From NCBI RefSeq assembly GCF_030272615.1, contig NC_081407.1, positions 266,237,574 to 266,301,573 on the forward strand: DNA of 64,000 nt, in the 5' to 3' direction. The translations under genes and the position numbers were made by a program. A model generated the notes under the pieces. The model was not told the origin of the DNA. It saw only the letters and a list, made by a program, of their open reading frames with translations, and ran no database searches. Below, in pieces: positions 46,740-59,677 of the stretch. Each line of letters opens with the position of its first letter. Within the stretch, counting starts at the first letter, position 1. This DNA is from Cryptomeria japonica. Lineage: Eukaryota > Streptophyta > Pinopsida > Cupressales > Cupressaceae.

Positions 46740-48550
46740 AAGTATGGGTCTAGATCAACCCAATCTTTTGAACTATTATGACCCTTTCCTTCAAATATAT
46801 TTTAGGTGTTTTTCCAAAGCCAGAAGTCAGGTCAATTTGCACTAGTCTAGACTAAAACGAAAACACTTCAAACACTCTTTATCCCTAAGGTCAAATGGCC
46901 ATTTGCGATAAGTTCAACCCACATCTTGATATTTATTCGACTTTGGTACTACATACCTTATGAATCTCATCGTGGCAAGTAAGGATGTGATATACTAAGT
47001 CTTGCACAAGCATAACAAATAGATGATCCCTATGATGGTGGAGTCACCACTTTTATCAAGCCATAAGTAGCTTTTCAAAAGGCTATGTTTCTACTCAAGA
47101 AAATATTTATGGTATCTTGGGAGCAAAACTATCTATGCTCTTGCACTGAATTTATCACAAATATCCTCAATCAATAGAATGGGTAGGCTACTACTTAAAG
47201 GTGTTTAGTAATTTTTTATGTTTTTAGACATAAGTTCATTCTGCGGTGACTCACTTAAGAGCCTTGTAACTTGTGGTGGGGCCCATTTGTCCTTTCGGCA
47301 AGTTACACTATAGGAACAACTATACCCAAGGCTACAGCTTTCGCTCTCACCTGATTTCTATAGCGGCTCTCAAGGATTTACCGTGCAAGGTCATTCCCAA
47401 GAGTGATCAATCTCTTGGCAGGCCTCTCTTAAAAAGATAAAAGTTGAGTGTTACTAACACTTTTCTCTTGCACCTAGGACCACAAAAGTCAAGGGAGAGG
47501 ATAATATGTGTTAGAAGTAGGACCACTCAACAAACTCTTTTGCACAAGTGTGCCAAACACAAAATACACTTGTTCTTTTCAAATTGTTATTGCAATGATG
47601 TTTTATCTATTTGGAGATGTTTCTCCAACAACCATGATGTTCTTTTTAACTTCAAAGGCAATATGTAAAGTAAACTAGGAAAAATGAAATCCTAGTCAAC
47701 TTAATAAAAAGTACGTTTGCTTGAAGTAAATCGCTATGAAAAGCAAAACAAGTTGATTGTTCTTTTTAGCCCATATTGCAAGATGTGAATGTTTGTTTTA
47801 GCCAAGATTGCAAAAATGATAGTTCGTTTTAATCCAAGATAGCAATGTGTATGTTCAATTTAAACTCAAAAAAAAATAACAAGTTGATTGTTTGTTTTAG
47901 CCCATATTGCAAGATGTGAATGTTTGTTTTAGCCAAGATTGCAAAAATGATAGTTCATTTTAATCCAAGATAGCAATGTGTATGTTCATTTTTAGACCAA
48001 GATAGCAAAATGAAGACAATGTGAATGACTATCCTAGGATTGATCAATTTTTCCAATTAGAACATGTTTAAGGAAAAATTTACAAATTTGACACTTTCAA
48101 CACCTGCAACAATATGTTAGAAAGACGCTCCTTATGTCCTGCACAAGATGTAAACCCAAAATTAAATTAATCATATTAACACAAATCACACTAACAAACA
48201 AATTAGATTTAAATTAATAAAACTAATTTAAATCTAATATAAAACTAATTTAAAATCTAAATTAGAACTAAATGAAAGACTAATTTAGAAAAATCTTAAT
48301 TTAAAGACTACTTATATATAAAAAATAAAAAAAAATCTAATTTAAATAAAAACTATTTTAAGAAACTAAAAAAAAAATCTATTCTAAAAAACCAATTAAA
48401 AAAAATTAAAATTTAGACAACTAATTTAAAAGTCTACTCTAAAAAAGAAACCATTTAACAAAAAAAAAAAAATCTAAACAACTAACTAAAAAGGCTTATT
48501 CAAAAGAAAAAAAAAAAAAAAAAAACTAATTTAAAAGCAAAATTCTATTC
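46740..48550 (-). other. 5' leader of element B
   Basis: Homologous to the A leader up to about 47700. Then a GTTTTAGCC(A/C)A.ATTGCAA-type repeat (47740-48010, with one 80-bp section present twice) and an A-rich stretch with many CTAATTTAAA(T) motifs (48190-48540) replace the AGCGCT block of A. No ORF of interest is seen. Confidence 0.6.
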
Positions 48551-48552
48551 TT

Positions 48553-48570
48553 TCACGTCGGGTTCACCAA
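48553..48570 (-). other. Primer binding site of element B: 18-nt match to tRNA-Trp
   Basis: Plus strand TTCACGTCGGGTTCACCA is an exact copy of tRNA-Trp positions 59-76. The match stops at position 58, where a methylated adenosine normally halts reverse transcriptase. The LTR begins two bases later. Confidence 0.88.
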
Positions 48571-48571
48571 A

Positions 48572-50386
48572 TGGTGCTCTGCAAAAAGGATTATAAAATA
48601 TGTTTGATGGCAACACACACAAGAGCACAAGAAACAAACTTTGGTGTTAGCAATAAAAGATTATCCTAAACAGGCATATCAAGAGAGATATTAAGCATGA
48701 AATAGAAAGCATACAAATATAGAATAGATAAACTATACTCCTCCAAATGCTAATCAAGATGCTCATAGTTGCTCCTCTCTTGTTCCTCTCCTCTCCAAAT
48801 TCCACATGAGTGTAGCTCTCAACTTTTAGCACTAGCCATGGATGTCATATGGAGATTCAAGATGGTTGAATATTATAAGCAAATGCTATGCAAGTGTAGA
48901 TAGTGATGCTATGAAAAAGCTCTATGCTAATACCAGTATAACAACAATACTCTAATGTTTTCTTCCTTTGCTTGAGGAGAAGGGTTCTATTTATAGAAGA
49001 AATGGGGAAATGAAGGGTTAAGATTGAGCAATCTTAACAAGGGTTAGGATTGAAAGATATTCAATCCATGTGAGACTTTCAACCCAATCCCTTGTTGACA
49101 AGTGTCACCATGAGGAGCTTTGAGAGGAGAGATAAGGAGCATTGAATGCTTGAGGGGACATGATGGTTACCCTACGGGGTTGGGTTAGGGTTAGGTTAAT
49201 GGATATTCCTTTTATCCAAGGGATAAATGAATGTGCAAGGGTTAAATGGTTACCTTAGTCAAAGAAATAAATGATTTGAAGAGACCCATGAGTCAAAAGG
49301 ATGGTTAAGTTAGAGGAAAGTCTCTAACCAAAGGTAAAAGGTGAGTTAACCATAAATGGTTATGTAAGAGCCTTTAATGGTTTGGAAGACTTTAGAGGTT
49401 AACCATTTGAAGAATTAATGCCTTAAATGCCTTTCAAAGACTTTGAGGGCTTTGAGAAGTGACTCCAAGTTGCTTAGGAGTGTGACAATATTTAGGGGAT
49501 GGATTAGGCTAGTTAGGAAGGGGTTAGAAGAATCTAGAAGGGATTTAGGCATGCAAGTGGATTTTGTAGGAGAATGTAAGTGGGAGGAATTTTGAGATTT
49601 TCAATTAAAATAAAATCATTTATTTCAATAAATGGTGTAATTTGCATTTGGATAGATATTTAAATAAATATTAATTTATTTAAATGTGAATGTGAATTTT
49701 GGATTTAAATAAATATTAATTTATTTATATGAGAAAAAAGAAGATAAAGCATTAAATGCTTGAAGACTTTGAGGGAAACCATTAAAGGCTTAAGAAGACT
49801 CTAGAAAGAAGCCATTAAGTTTGAAAACTTTAAGGGAAACCATTAAAGGTTTGAGAAGACTCTAGAAGGAAGTCATTAAGTTTGAAGACTTTAAGGGAAA
49901 CCATTAAAGGTTTGAGAAGACTCTAGAAGGAGGCCATTAAGTATGAAGACTTTAAAGGAAACCATTAAAGGTTTCAAGTGGATGAGGATAAATAGGATTT
50001 TAAATAAATAATTTATTTATTTAAAATAGTTGTGCAACTTGCATTTATAGGAAAATGCAAGTGGGTGGAGGATAAAGGTGATTTAAATAAATGTTAATTT
50101 ATTTAAATGTGAGAGATGGGATTTTGGGGGATTTAAATAAATATTAATTTATTTAAATGTGGGAGAAGATTTAATTAAACAAAGATGATTTATTTATTTA
50201 ATTAATGGTTTGAATTTGGTTAAGTGAATTAACTCAAATAAATAGAATAATTTATTTAATTAATAAGAGAAGAGAGTTAAGATGAATTAATTAAATATTA
50301 ATTTAATTAATTATTTATTGATGGTTAAATAATCAAATAAATACTAAATATTCATTTAATTAAGTGGACAAATTTATGTGACTACA
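48572..50386 (-). repeat. 5' LTR of element B (1815 bp)
   Basis: Partner of 34371-36184, starting TGGTGCTCTGC and ending GTGACTACA. TATA-like CTATTTATA is at 48987-48995. The four-unit ~64-bp tandem block is at about 49760-49980. Confidence 0.92.
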
Positions 50387-50391
50387 GATGG

Positions 50392-52406
50392 TTTTCAAAT
50401 TTATTTCTTCTTCTCAAAGCTATTGAATTCCTAAATCCATATTATGGAATTCAATTACCTCAATAGTTCTCAACCTTTAATTATTCTCAATTCCATAAAT
50501 CTTTCATTAGTTTCAACTAGCTAGAAAGGCATGAAGACCTCAAATAAATTTGAGACATTTTTAGAAAGATCCAAGATAATTATTTATTCTAATGTTGGAT
50601 AGATTAATGATTAAATGGTACTCATGTAGATAGTGTTTCTAACTTTAGGAGTCTCTTATCTATCCTGCAAATTAGTGAGGATCTAATTTTATTGATTATT
50701 AAAAGTAAAGTATTAAAAAACTCAAAAAAATTATAATACAAAAGTCATAACTTGTATTCCTAATATTGATGATAGGGATGTTTGCAAACTTTAGTCTTGT
50801 TTTCTAAAAATTTAGACCTATTTGAAATGATAAAAGATATCATTTGAGATGGACTCTTAAAGGTGATGAAATTTATATAGTCAAAGATGGATATAAGAAA
50901 ATTATATCAGATATAAGAAAATTATATCAGATATAACTATACAAATATCTAATTTCACTTAATACATTATCTAGAGAGCTAGAGGGTGGTTAGAAGCTAG
51001 TATTTTTATATGGTTGGCCTACCATTAGAGGATTTTGACTTAGAACCAATTTCATAAAAGGCTTCAAAGGTCTAAGGAGTTGTCATATTTGTATGAATAA
51101 GGAAGAGAGCATTTACCATCCTCTATTTTTATATGACTACTAATAAAATCTAGATTTAATAGTATTGATTATTATAATGTCAGATGGGTCTAGTCTAAAT
51201 TCTTTTAGCAAACAAACAAAAGTTTGGAAATATCCCATTCGTTTAAATTTTTGAAAATAACTTTGACAGATGGAGCTAAGTCCCATCATTAGGAAGATCT
51301 AGTTTGAAAAGAAATTAGAACATTTAATTTTAAGAAAAAATATTTAGAAACTTTGACACAAGAGAATATGCATAAAATTATATTTAGAAACAAGAATAGA
51401 TAAATTTATTTTATTATTCTTAAAATTTGGTCCAAATTTTTTTAACCATTGACCAAAGAAAATTTTGAAAAGAGAAAAAATTAGAAAAATGTTAAGTGTT
51501 CTCTATCCATAAAGGATGAATAAAAAATAGTTTTTATAGAGTTTTAGAAAAAAAAAAATCTAGATATGTCTCAGTGAAGGATTATTATACGAAATCATGA
51601 AAGTGAGTTCATTGTTTAGGGAACCCAAGTTTATAATATGAATAATTTGTCGAAATAGAAGGTATGATTATTAGCTTGATATTGGAATTGATGTTCAACT
51701 CTAAAAAACCATCAATAAAAAGGATTCTAAACTGGTTATTAAGCATATAAAATGTCCAAAGTTAAGCAATAAAAGCTATATATATTATTATTATTATTCT
51801 AGAAACAATCTATCTTCTAGACAAATTCTTAGATTTTAAAATCAATCACATATTTTAAGAGAAAAATCTATTGGTAGATTACATTGCTAACTTAATTGTC
51901 CAAATAAATTATTATATATAGATGGTAAGAAAGGACTTTACAAACTTCCAACTTTTAATGAACTTCAAAATAAACTAAATTTTCCTTTTCAAATTGATGA
52001 TAATCTTTCAAACTTTCAAGAAATGTGATTTTTATAAATATCTTAAAAAATGAAAATATGTATTCATTGTAAATGGTATTTTCTATATCTTAATTTGAAA
52101 TGACTGGATAACAAGGGTGTAAAATTCTCTATCATAATTAGCATTAATCCCTTTATTTCCTAGAGTAGTTTGATGGTTCTTCAATTTACAATTATTATCA
52201 ATTTTGAAGACTCTTGAAAGCCCAAAAAGTTTTTTTTTAAAATCATTTTTTTATCTATTTTCTTATTACTTCTGATTCCAAATTAAAAGGTCGAGCATCC
52301 CAAGATAAAAATGCTTGGTATATAAGACACAAAAGATGAGAACTGTCTTAGTTTCCATTTTTTAATTCGAAGATAAAAATTCTGTTTTTCATGTGAGATG
52401 ACTCTA
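50392..52406. other. AT-rich spacer
   Basis: No gene is recognised. A 20-bp tandem duplication (GATATAAGAAAATTATATCA twice) lies at about 50888-50929. Some stretches around 51.2-52.2 kb might be very old LINE sequence, but no motif is clear. Confidence 0.4.
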
Positions 52407-52411
52407 TCCAA

Positions 52412-53702
52412 TATTAGCGTAAATATGTTGTATTACCTTGTTACTCTATTTACATCATTATTCAGGTTCCTGCAGTTATATGATTAAATTATGTAGTTTA
52501 CACTTTTATAAATGTATCTCTTGCTCATCAAATATATCAATCAATGAAGCGTTTCATTTCTCATTTGGTATTAGAGTTGCTACCAATTATTCTTGTAATT
52601 GTGTAGCTTGAAGAAATCTCATTTGGTATATGATTTAAAAATAAATAAAAAATACTAAAGATTATCCTCAACAAGAGAAAGCACTATATTCATGAAGTAA
52701 TAATAAAAGGTGAGGTAAAAACAAAAGAGAAATGCATCTTTTCATTGTAAGAAAAAGGGTTACATAGTATGGCTTTCTAGAATTTGAGTCAATGATTTTC
52801 TATAAAGGATAAAACTCAAAGATCAATCAAATGAAGGTAACTTAGACTTCATCGAAGATGAGGATTTATTAGATGATAAATTTTTTATCAATGATTCTTC
52901 TTTTGGTCCTAGTAATGGATTACTACTATGGGTCTTTACATTTGAAGGTTGGTGGCATTGGAGGATGGAGGAATCTCCTTTATCTCAAGATAGCTTCTCA
53001 CTTTGAGATGGTGTTTTGAATGAGAATATTTTTTGGCTTTACTTTCTTGCTTTCCTTTTTTTCATTCATTATCGATGTTGATGGATTTGAAAAATGCATA
53101 TATTGTGAAGTTTGACCTTTGGAGATAGGCAAGGTTTTTGGTGTTGAACTTAATATGGATTATTGCCTAGAGACTTCGTAAGACTAAGATCAAGAATTGT
53201 ACCCTTATGAGGGTCAAGAGACAACTTGATGGAGCCCTATGTGTTCAGATCTCAATATGGGTGGTTGTTCAATAATTTGGTGTTTGTGATTTGGGAGTTC
53301 GAGTAAAAGAGAACTTTTAAATTTAGCTCAAAGTTTCACCTATACAGGGGTCATGAGGAAACTTGATAGAGTTTCACCTTATTCAGTATTTGGTTCTTCA
53401 AGTAAGATCTTTTCCAAAATATGTATTTATTTTATGTAATCAGTAAGTTTTGTTGTGTAAGCTTTAAGGGGGGTCCCTTAGCTAGACAGTTTTATGATTT
53501 TAGGCTTACATTTGCAAGAACAATATAATAGGGGGGATGTTAGAACAAATATGTTATTTTATATTGTTACACTATTTACACCATTATTCAATTTTTTACC
53601 AGTTATATGGTTATAGGTTCCTGTCAATTATGTAGTTTTACCTTATATCAATGTATCTCTTTCTCATCAAATATATCAATGTATGAAGCATTTCATTTCT
53701 CA
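52412..53702 (+). mobile_element. Element D: small internally deleted Ty1/copia-like element
   Basis: Short LTRs 52412-52563 and 53538-53702 share TAAATATGTT-like starts and the end CATCAAATATATCAAT..ATGAAGC.TTTCATTTCTCA. A primer site TGGTATTAGAG (52566) complements initiator tRNA-Met with a C-to-T change. A purine tract GGGGGG precedes the 3' LTR. Flanks TCCAA and TCCAC fit a target duplication with one change. The 974-bp interior holds only a gag scrap, so it is non-autonomous. Confidence 0.75.
52733..52792 (+). pseudogene. Degenerate gag zinc-knuckle remnant in element D
   Basis: The frame RNASFHCKKKGYIVWLSRI lines up with a copia CCHC knuckle (C..CKKKGH....C). Of the four ligands only the second Cys is kept: Ser, Tyr and Ser replace the others. 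It is the only protein relic recognised in the element. Confidence 0.5.
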
Positions 53703-54411
53703 TCCACGAATCACATTAATGTTTATTATTTAATTTACTCAAAGATTTGTATTGTGGAGGATTGGATTGATTAATTGTTTATAAAATAATTTATTCAATG
53801 TTATCAAGATACTAATATTTTTTAAGAGTTGAAGCTCATTTATTGTTACACCTAGGTTATACATATTCCATCAATCACAATATTTATATTATTTGTTGTT
53901 CCAGTACTATACAATAACATTGACTATTATACAACTTGTGAAGAGTACTTTTCTATATTATAGCTATCGGCTAGCTCTTTAATTATTATGACCAAGTTTC
54001 ATTTGTTGTTATAGCATTATTTTTAGATAGCATACCAATATTGTACCCTCCAAGTAGTCATAAATAATTATTCTAACTTTTTGTCCCCTTGGTGAATAAT
54101 GCTACACTATGTTTGACTAACATTCAACACTAAACCCCTATTATGTGTTTGGAAGGATCCAAATTAGGTCCATAAAGTTGATGAATCAGTAACTAATTTG
54201 GATAATCAAACATACTTGTGAGTGCTCAATTTTCTATTTTTCTTATTTTGGAGTAAATAAGTTCTTTTTTATCACGAAATAATAACTAATAAATATTTAT
54301 TTTTCTTATCATAAGTACATAATTTATTGATAATGTCAATATTTTGTGAATTCCATATTGCTAGAATATATGTTGTATGCTTTGGATGTCTAAGGGTTTT
54401 CACTATTTACT
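53703..54411. other. AT-rich spacer
   Basis: Nothing recognised. Confidence 0.4.
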
Positions 54412-54429
54412 ATGCTATGTAATTTCATT

Positions 54430-55430
54430 CATTATATTTTATTAAGGGAAAAGAAGGTTTTGAGGGGGACTCAAAATCCTGAACAACAAGTTTTAGAGGG
54501 ACCCAAAACCCTTAGTTTTTACAAGAAATTGAAACTCGCAAATAAAATGATACAACAAGATGAAACAAAGACAACAGATAGCCAAACCATAGCCACCCAA
54601 TACAAACATAAGCTTTAAAGAACTAGCTACAAAACACAGAAGGCTGAAGCCATCAAACAAACAACTTAGATCGTCATGAACAAAGGGTTTTTCTAGGCTC
54701 CCTTAACCTTTACAATTGGTTTTAAAAAGGCTCCCATAAACTTCATTTTCAAAAACATCAAGATAATACTTAAAAAACTAACTAGAAAAACTTGAACCTC
54801 CCAAATAACTATAAGCATGAAGAGGAATATAGGGTTTCATAGGCTCCCAAAACCTTCACATTGGGTTTTGAAATGACTCCCAAAACCATCCTACAATAGA
54901 TTGCAAAGGCCCCCAAACAACGAGTCCACACCTCTCTTGTGAAGCCCCTCTCCACCTGAAAAGAAAAGGTACCCACCTCAATAGGAACAATAGAGGAAGA
55001 AGTCGCTAGGATGAAGAGTCGACGCACCTAATCCAACCTCACGTCCAAGCAGCCAAAGACAATAAAATCCCTCACAAAGAAGCTTCCAACCTCTCCATCT
55101 CTATAGGGGACACCACCACCTTAATAGGAGACGACTCCACCTACAGAGGGGCCACATGAAAAAGCATCAAAGGAACCACATGCCCACTTGATAGTGAATA
55201 AAACTTGAGAACACAGGGCTCGAACAAGGCCAAGCACAACCCCAAAACCAAAAGCACCCCTCAACCAAAAACAAAGAAAACCAATACCCAAGAAGTGCCC
55301 TTGAAAATTAGCAGCAACAAATTGACTAGAATGGGGAAAGAGAAGATGAACATTTCTTAAGCACAAACTCCACACAAAGAGCAAGAAGCAAGCCCCAAAA
55401 GGGATGTAGATACCCAAAGAGGGTCACAAC
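54430..55430 (-). other. Possible LINE 3' end (minus strand)
   Basis: Less AT-rich than its neighbours. On the minus strand it ends in GGGTTTTGGGTCCCTCT, then GGATTTTGAGTCCCCCTC and AAAACCTTCTTTTCCC, finishing TTAATAAAATATAATG, as plant L1 3' UTRs often do. Minus-strand frames 55417-55121 and 55027-54809 have no recognised motif. Confidence 0.35.
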
Positions 55431-55450
55431 TATTATCACGATTATATTTA

Positions 55451-55922
55451 TATATACTCTCATAATTTATTATGTTTTTCACATGAAGTTTACCATATTT
55501 ATATCAACACTATTTATTTTCCATTATTATCTCACAAAATAAATATGTTCAAATCTTAATATATTTCAAAAATAAAATAATTAATATCTAAACAAACAAA
55601 ACAAATCTGAACAAAATTATATTTATCTTTTTTATTATTGTAAACAAATAAATATTACAAACAAATTATTTAAAAAGAGAGTAAATGATAACAAGTAATT
55701 TTGTAAATAAATTATAAATTAATTCTTTTCGATATACTCTCATAATTTATTATATTTTGCATGTGAAGTTTACCATATTTAAACTAACACTTTTTATTAT
55801 CAATACTATTTATTATTCATTATTAAAACTATTGCAATGATTATATTATTCAATATACTCTTATAATCGATTATGTTTTGCATGTGGAGTTTACCATATT
55901 TATATCAACACTATTTATTATC
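55451..55922. repeat. Three copies of a ~70-bp AT-rich module
   Basis: ATACTCTCATAATTTATTAT, then TTTTGCATGTGAAGTTTACC, then ATATTTATATCAACACTATT occurs at about 55451-55521, 55733-55803 and 55853-55923 in the same orientation with small differences. Only the segments between them vary in length. Confidence 0.8.
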
Positions 55923-55923
55923 A

Positions 55924-57525
55924 AATATGTTATAATATCCATGAAATTTTCTTACATTTATTATTTCTATTAAATAAGTCTAACCACTATATTATTACTA
56001 TATTTTTGCATCTATATTCTATATTCTACATTTATTTTAGTTTACACAAATCAGAAAATATATTAAAAATTATATATATATATTCTCGAAAAAATAAAAT
56101 TAGGGACATTAGATATGCCCTCAATTAATTATTTTTGTTTAGAAAAAGGAACATGGCAATCTACAATTCAAAAAATTAATGGTGTTCTACATCATGCAAG
56201 AAGGTAGGCAACCATTTTCTCAAGATCTTGTAGGAATTTGATGAAGAATGCGACATTATGATTTTAGCATGCAAGATAAGATAACACTAATGAAATTTTA
56301 TAAATAGAAGGTTTATAATGGATGAGAAGATCATTGGGAACTATAAATTAAATATCACATTAATATAACTATAGAATTCCTCACTATCCATCATTTAATT
56401 TACAAGAAAATTTACACCCTTAGGATTGAAAATAGTTTTTAGATGGTAAAAACCCTTATGAAGCATTTGTAGGATCAAATTTGGTCAATAATGTTGTAAT
56501 ATAAATTTTAGGGGATTTGTTGAGGTTGAATGGAAGGAAAAATGGAGTTTTGATGCATGTAGGGAGGTGAAAATGGGAGATGCAAGGTTTCATTGTGAAA
56601 CTAGAAAACAAGACTAGATACGACAAGGATGTTTATAAGTCCATCAAAAGTGCAAAAGGATAAATCAACCAAATTAATTTATTAGAAAGAGTATGGTGAA
56701 AACATATAAAACAAGATATTAGGGCATGATGTTAGGGAGAGAAATAGGATGTTTGTGAAGGTTAGCTTGAATTCCATGCAAGAAGAAACTAATAGAAGCA
56801 CTAGGAACTATTGTGGGAATCCAATACAAAAGTGAAAATTGGGATATGAAATTTACAAGAAATCCATAAGTTCACTCAAAGTATATAAGGAAGGATTGAA
56901 GGGAATATATGAAACTAATACAAAAATGGTTTTTATAAGTGTTGGTAGGAATGAAGTCTAAGGATTGAAAGGTGGATAAGTGTTCCATAAGAGGTATTGA
57001 GAATGATGCAAGGAAAACTTATAGAAGAGGAGGATAAAAGGAAGAGGTTTGGTTGCACTCTAAAGGAGAAAAAATTGGAGATTTATGAGGACACATAACA
57101 AAGGAAGGGAGGTCAATTACATAAGATCAAGTTTGGTTATCCATTGAAATGTCACAAACTAGGAGAAGCAAACCAAAATAGGGAAAAGAGGAGCCAAATG
57201 AATCTTGTTGAACTATCATATATGACTAGTAGTTACTCCAAGATACTAAAAAAAAAAGAAAATTTTCAATGGCCCTTAGAATGTCTATGATATTACAAAA
57301 AAAGATCAAAAGAATCTAAGCATCCCCAAACTTGAAACTTTCTTAGATTTATACAACTTCCAATACTTGGTAGGGATATGGTGGGTGATGAGGAACAACA
57401 CATAAAATTTTGAATAAACGAGACTTCCTTGAAGATTTATAAAATTGGTTATAAATTATGGAAAAAATGAGGCGAAATGCACATGGGCACTTATAATTAA
57501 TAAATTTTCCACACTATTATATTGA
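55924..57525. other. AT-rich spacer, purine-rich on the plus strand
   Basis: No motif is recognised. 56.5-57.2 kb is purine-rich on the plus strand and lies just upstream of the LINE RT relic, so it may be the decayed upstream part of that LINE. Confidence 0.4.
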
Positions 57526-58300
57526 GTGCAAATTGAATTTATTAGGTTTTCAGTTGCTAAATTATTATTGTCCTCTTTAGTTTTTATGAATTGTTTTGCT
57601 AAATGTTACTTCTCATCCTTGAGAGATGTTAGGCATCGGGACCCTTTGTCCCCTTATATATTTATGCTCTTGGATGAATTTGTTGGAAGAAATTTAGGTT
57701 TTCTTAAAATAAAGGTTTCTTACATGGTATGAAATCTTCGTCTATAAGAAATGTCTCACTCACCAAAATTTTGTGGATTACATTGAAATATTTGCTTCTT
57801 CATCCATCTAAAAAAATAATGAAAAATAGAGATTTATTAATTGACTATGTAGTCTTCTAGTCAAATGATGAACAACTCTAAATTTAGAATTTTTAATATA
57901 TGAGACAAAAAGAACAAGATTTTATTTTTTATTATTTCTCCTTAAAAAAATGTTCTCTCGTATTAGATTCTTACCTAGATTATCTTCTTTTCATTAGAAG
58001 GAATGATAAATTATAGTGGAACATAATTTTGAATGAATTCAAAAGACTATTGAAAGGTTTTAAAGGTGGGTGGTTTACTTAGTTGGGAGGTTGGTTATTC
58101 TTCTATTTTCTAGGCTATTCCTACTCATTTCTCTCTTCTCTAGGTTCTTAAGAGTCACTGGCAAAATTAATTCTATAATGAGTTACATTCTTTGAAAAAT
58201 ATTGGGAGATTGTTCAAAATTTATATTGTTAATATAGAATAATATTTTTGTTAATAGAGAAAAGTAGGGTTCAAGAATTATAAATTTAATAATTTGACTT
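57526..58300 (+). pseudogene. LINE (L1-type) reverse transcriptase relic
   Basis: FSSLRDVRHRDPLSPYIF (about 57605-57665) is the LINE RT motif usually read as S.GLRQGDPLSPYLF. Next, in the same order as in L1, come LTHQNFVDYIEIFA (the box that should read FADD) and then a VYLVGRLVI...LFLLISLFSRFL segment matching the conserved GR...S..P.Y region. The catalytic DD is changed and many stops are present. Homologous DNA is at 34058-34350. Confidence 0.8.
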
Positions 58301-59677
58301 TTTAAGCTTAGAGTTTGAGATTTCTTTTAGACATGCAACATCTATTCAGAATTTTGAATGCACATTTGAACGTAATTAAAAGAAAGGAAAAAAAAAAGAG
58401 CTAATCAAGCAACATGCAGATTTTCAACCTTATTTTCAAAATTCAATTTCTTGTATGTTTTGGTCATGCAATCTATCTGACCACTTATTGTTCTATATCT
58501 ATTTTGTAATCATGCACTATGGGCCTTTATTATTAATAACCTTCATAACTTTCATTGAAAAATATATATATATTCAAATGATGAAAAGCAAAAGATATGT
58601 GAATGGGCCCTGTTCACCTTGTATTATTGTCCATGTCACTTGTATGGTGCAATGCACATGCAATCTCATGGAGAGCCTGTGGTTGAACAGGAAAACCATT
58701 ATTCAAATCATTTATTTCTCATATTTCCCCATGTTATCCACAAAAGCTTTTAAATACTTTTCACCAATGAAAGCTAAGCACTGTGCCTAATTTTAAGCAG
58801 GAGAAGTCACAATACTGTTTATTAGTTTGATGTTAACACATATCAAATGCAATAAGGAATAAGGTATGATCAGTCTAAAACGATGTCAGATTACAGTTTG
58901 AGTTGTAAAATCAGCAACAACTCACAATTACAATAACAAAATATTGATTTAACAGTATCGCAAAGAAAGAGAAGAGTGATATAAAAATGTTTTCATATGA
59001 TATATAAGTAAATGCTTTCATATGTGGACTCCAAATCCCTGAATATTGAAAACACCAATCAAAAATTTGGTCAATAAGCATATGCCGACTATTTGTCCAT
59101 GATAAGCTCTTGAAAGTAATTTTATATAAAATTGTTTCACACAACCACCCACTTCAAAATCAATATTATTCAACTTTGACTTCAGTGAATGTGGCCACCG
59201 TCTGAATGCACTTTTTCTTAAAATAATAATTAATTATAATTCAAAGCATTGTCACAAATATTTTAAATATATTAATAATTGTTTACATTAAAATGTGCCT
59301 ATTTATTGAACATGCATAAAATTTACAAAAGTCTTATTTGACTTTGTGTAACATTTAAATATAAATATTAAGTTAAACAATATTTGACTATGTGATCAAG
59401 TTTTATAAGTAAATAATGAACCCATACATTTTTACACATTTAGTCATGTACATATATTAAACAATTCACTTTATATCCACCAATTAGTGGATATTAACAT
59501 GATAAGGCATGTCTAAGTTTTATAGGTAATTTAAAGAATCATTTTTAATATTGAAGTATAAATGATCTTTCTTCACCTTCATTTTAGTTCATAAGAAAAA
59601 ATATTAAACTATTGAGATTTTAGACTTGTTATTTTTATGAATAAGTATTGATATGATAATTAAAAGGTATTAATATT
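58301..59677. other. AT-rich spacer
   Basis: No gene is recognised. 58590-58800 is slightly less AT-rich, with a 111-codon plus-strand frame (58455-58790) lacking known motifs. Confidence 0.4.

Larger units (their letters stand above)
34371..50386 (-). mobile_element. Element B: older, degenerate Tat-type Ty3/gypsy retrotransposon
   Basis: 16.0 kb element in the same orientation and with the same order of parts as element A. LTRs are 34371-36184 and 48572-50386. They differ by roughly 4 percent over the first 600 bp by eye, against about 0.35 percent in A. Gag, protease, RT, both RNases H and integrase can all be followed, but more than a dozen nonsense codons, several frameshifts and a deletion of about 60 bp break them. 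It is useful as the comparison that identifies which A stops are new. Confidence 0.93.

Noticed and set aside
48190-48540. Possible CRISPR-like or satellite array (CTAATTTAAA motifs)
   Set aside because: The motif is irregular, spacing varies, and it is simple A/T-rich sequence in the leader of a plant retroelement.
58455-58790. A 111-codon plus-strand frame
   Set aside because: No domain, no promoter or splice context, and AT-rich surroundings; not separable from chance.
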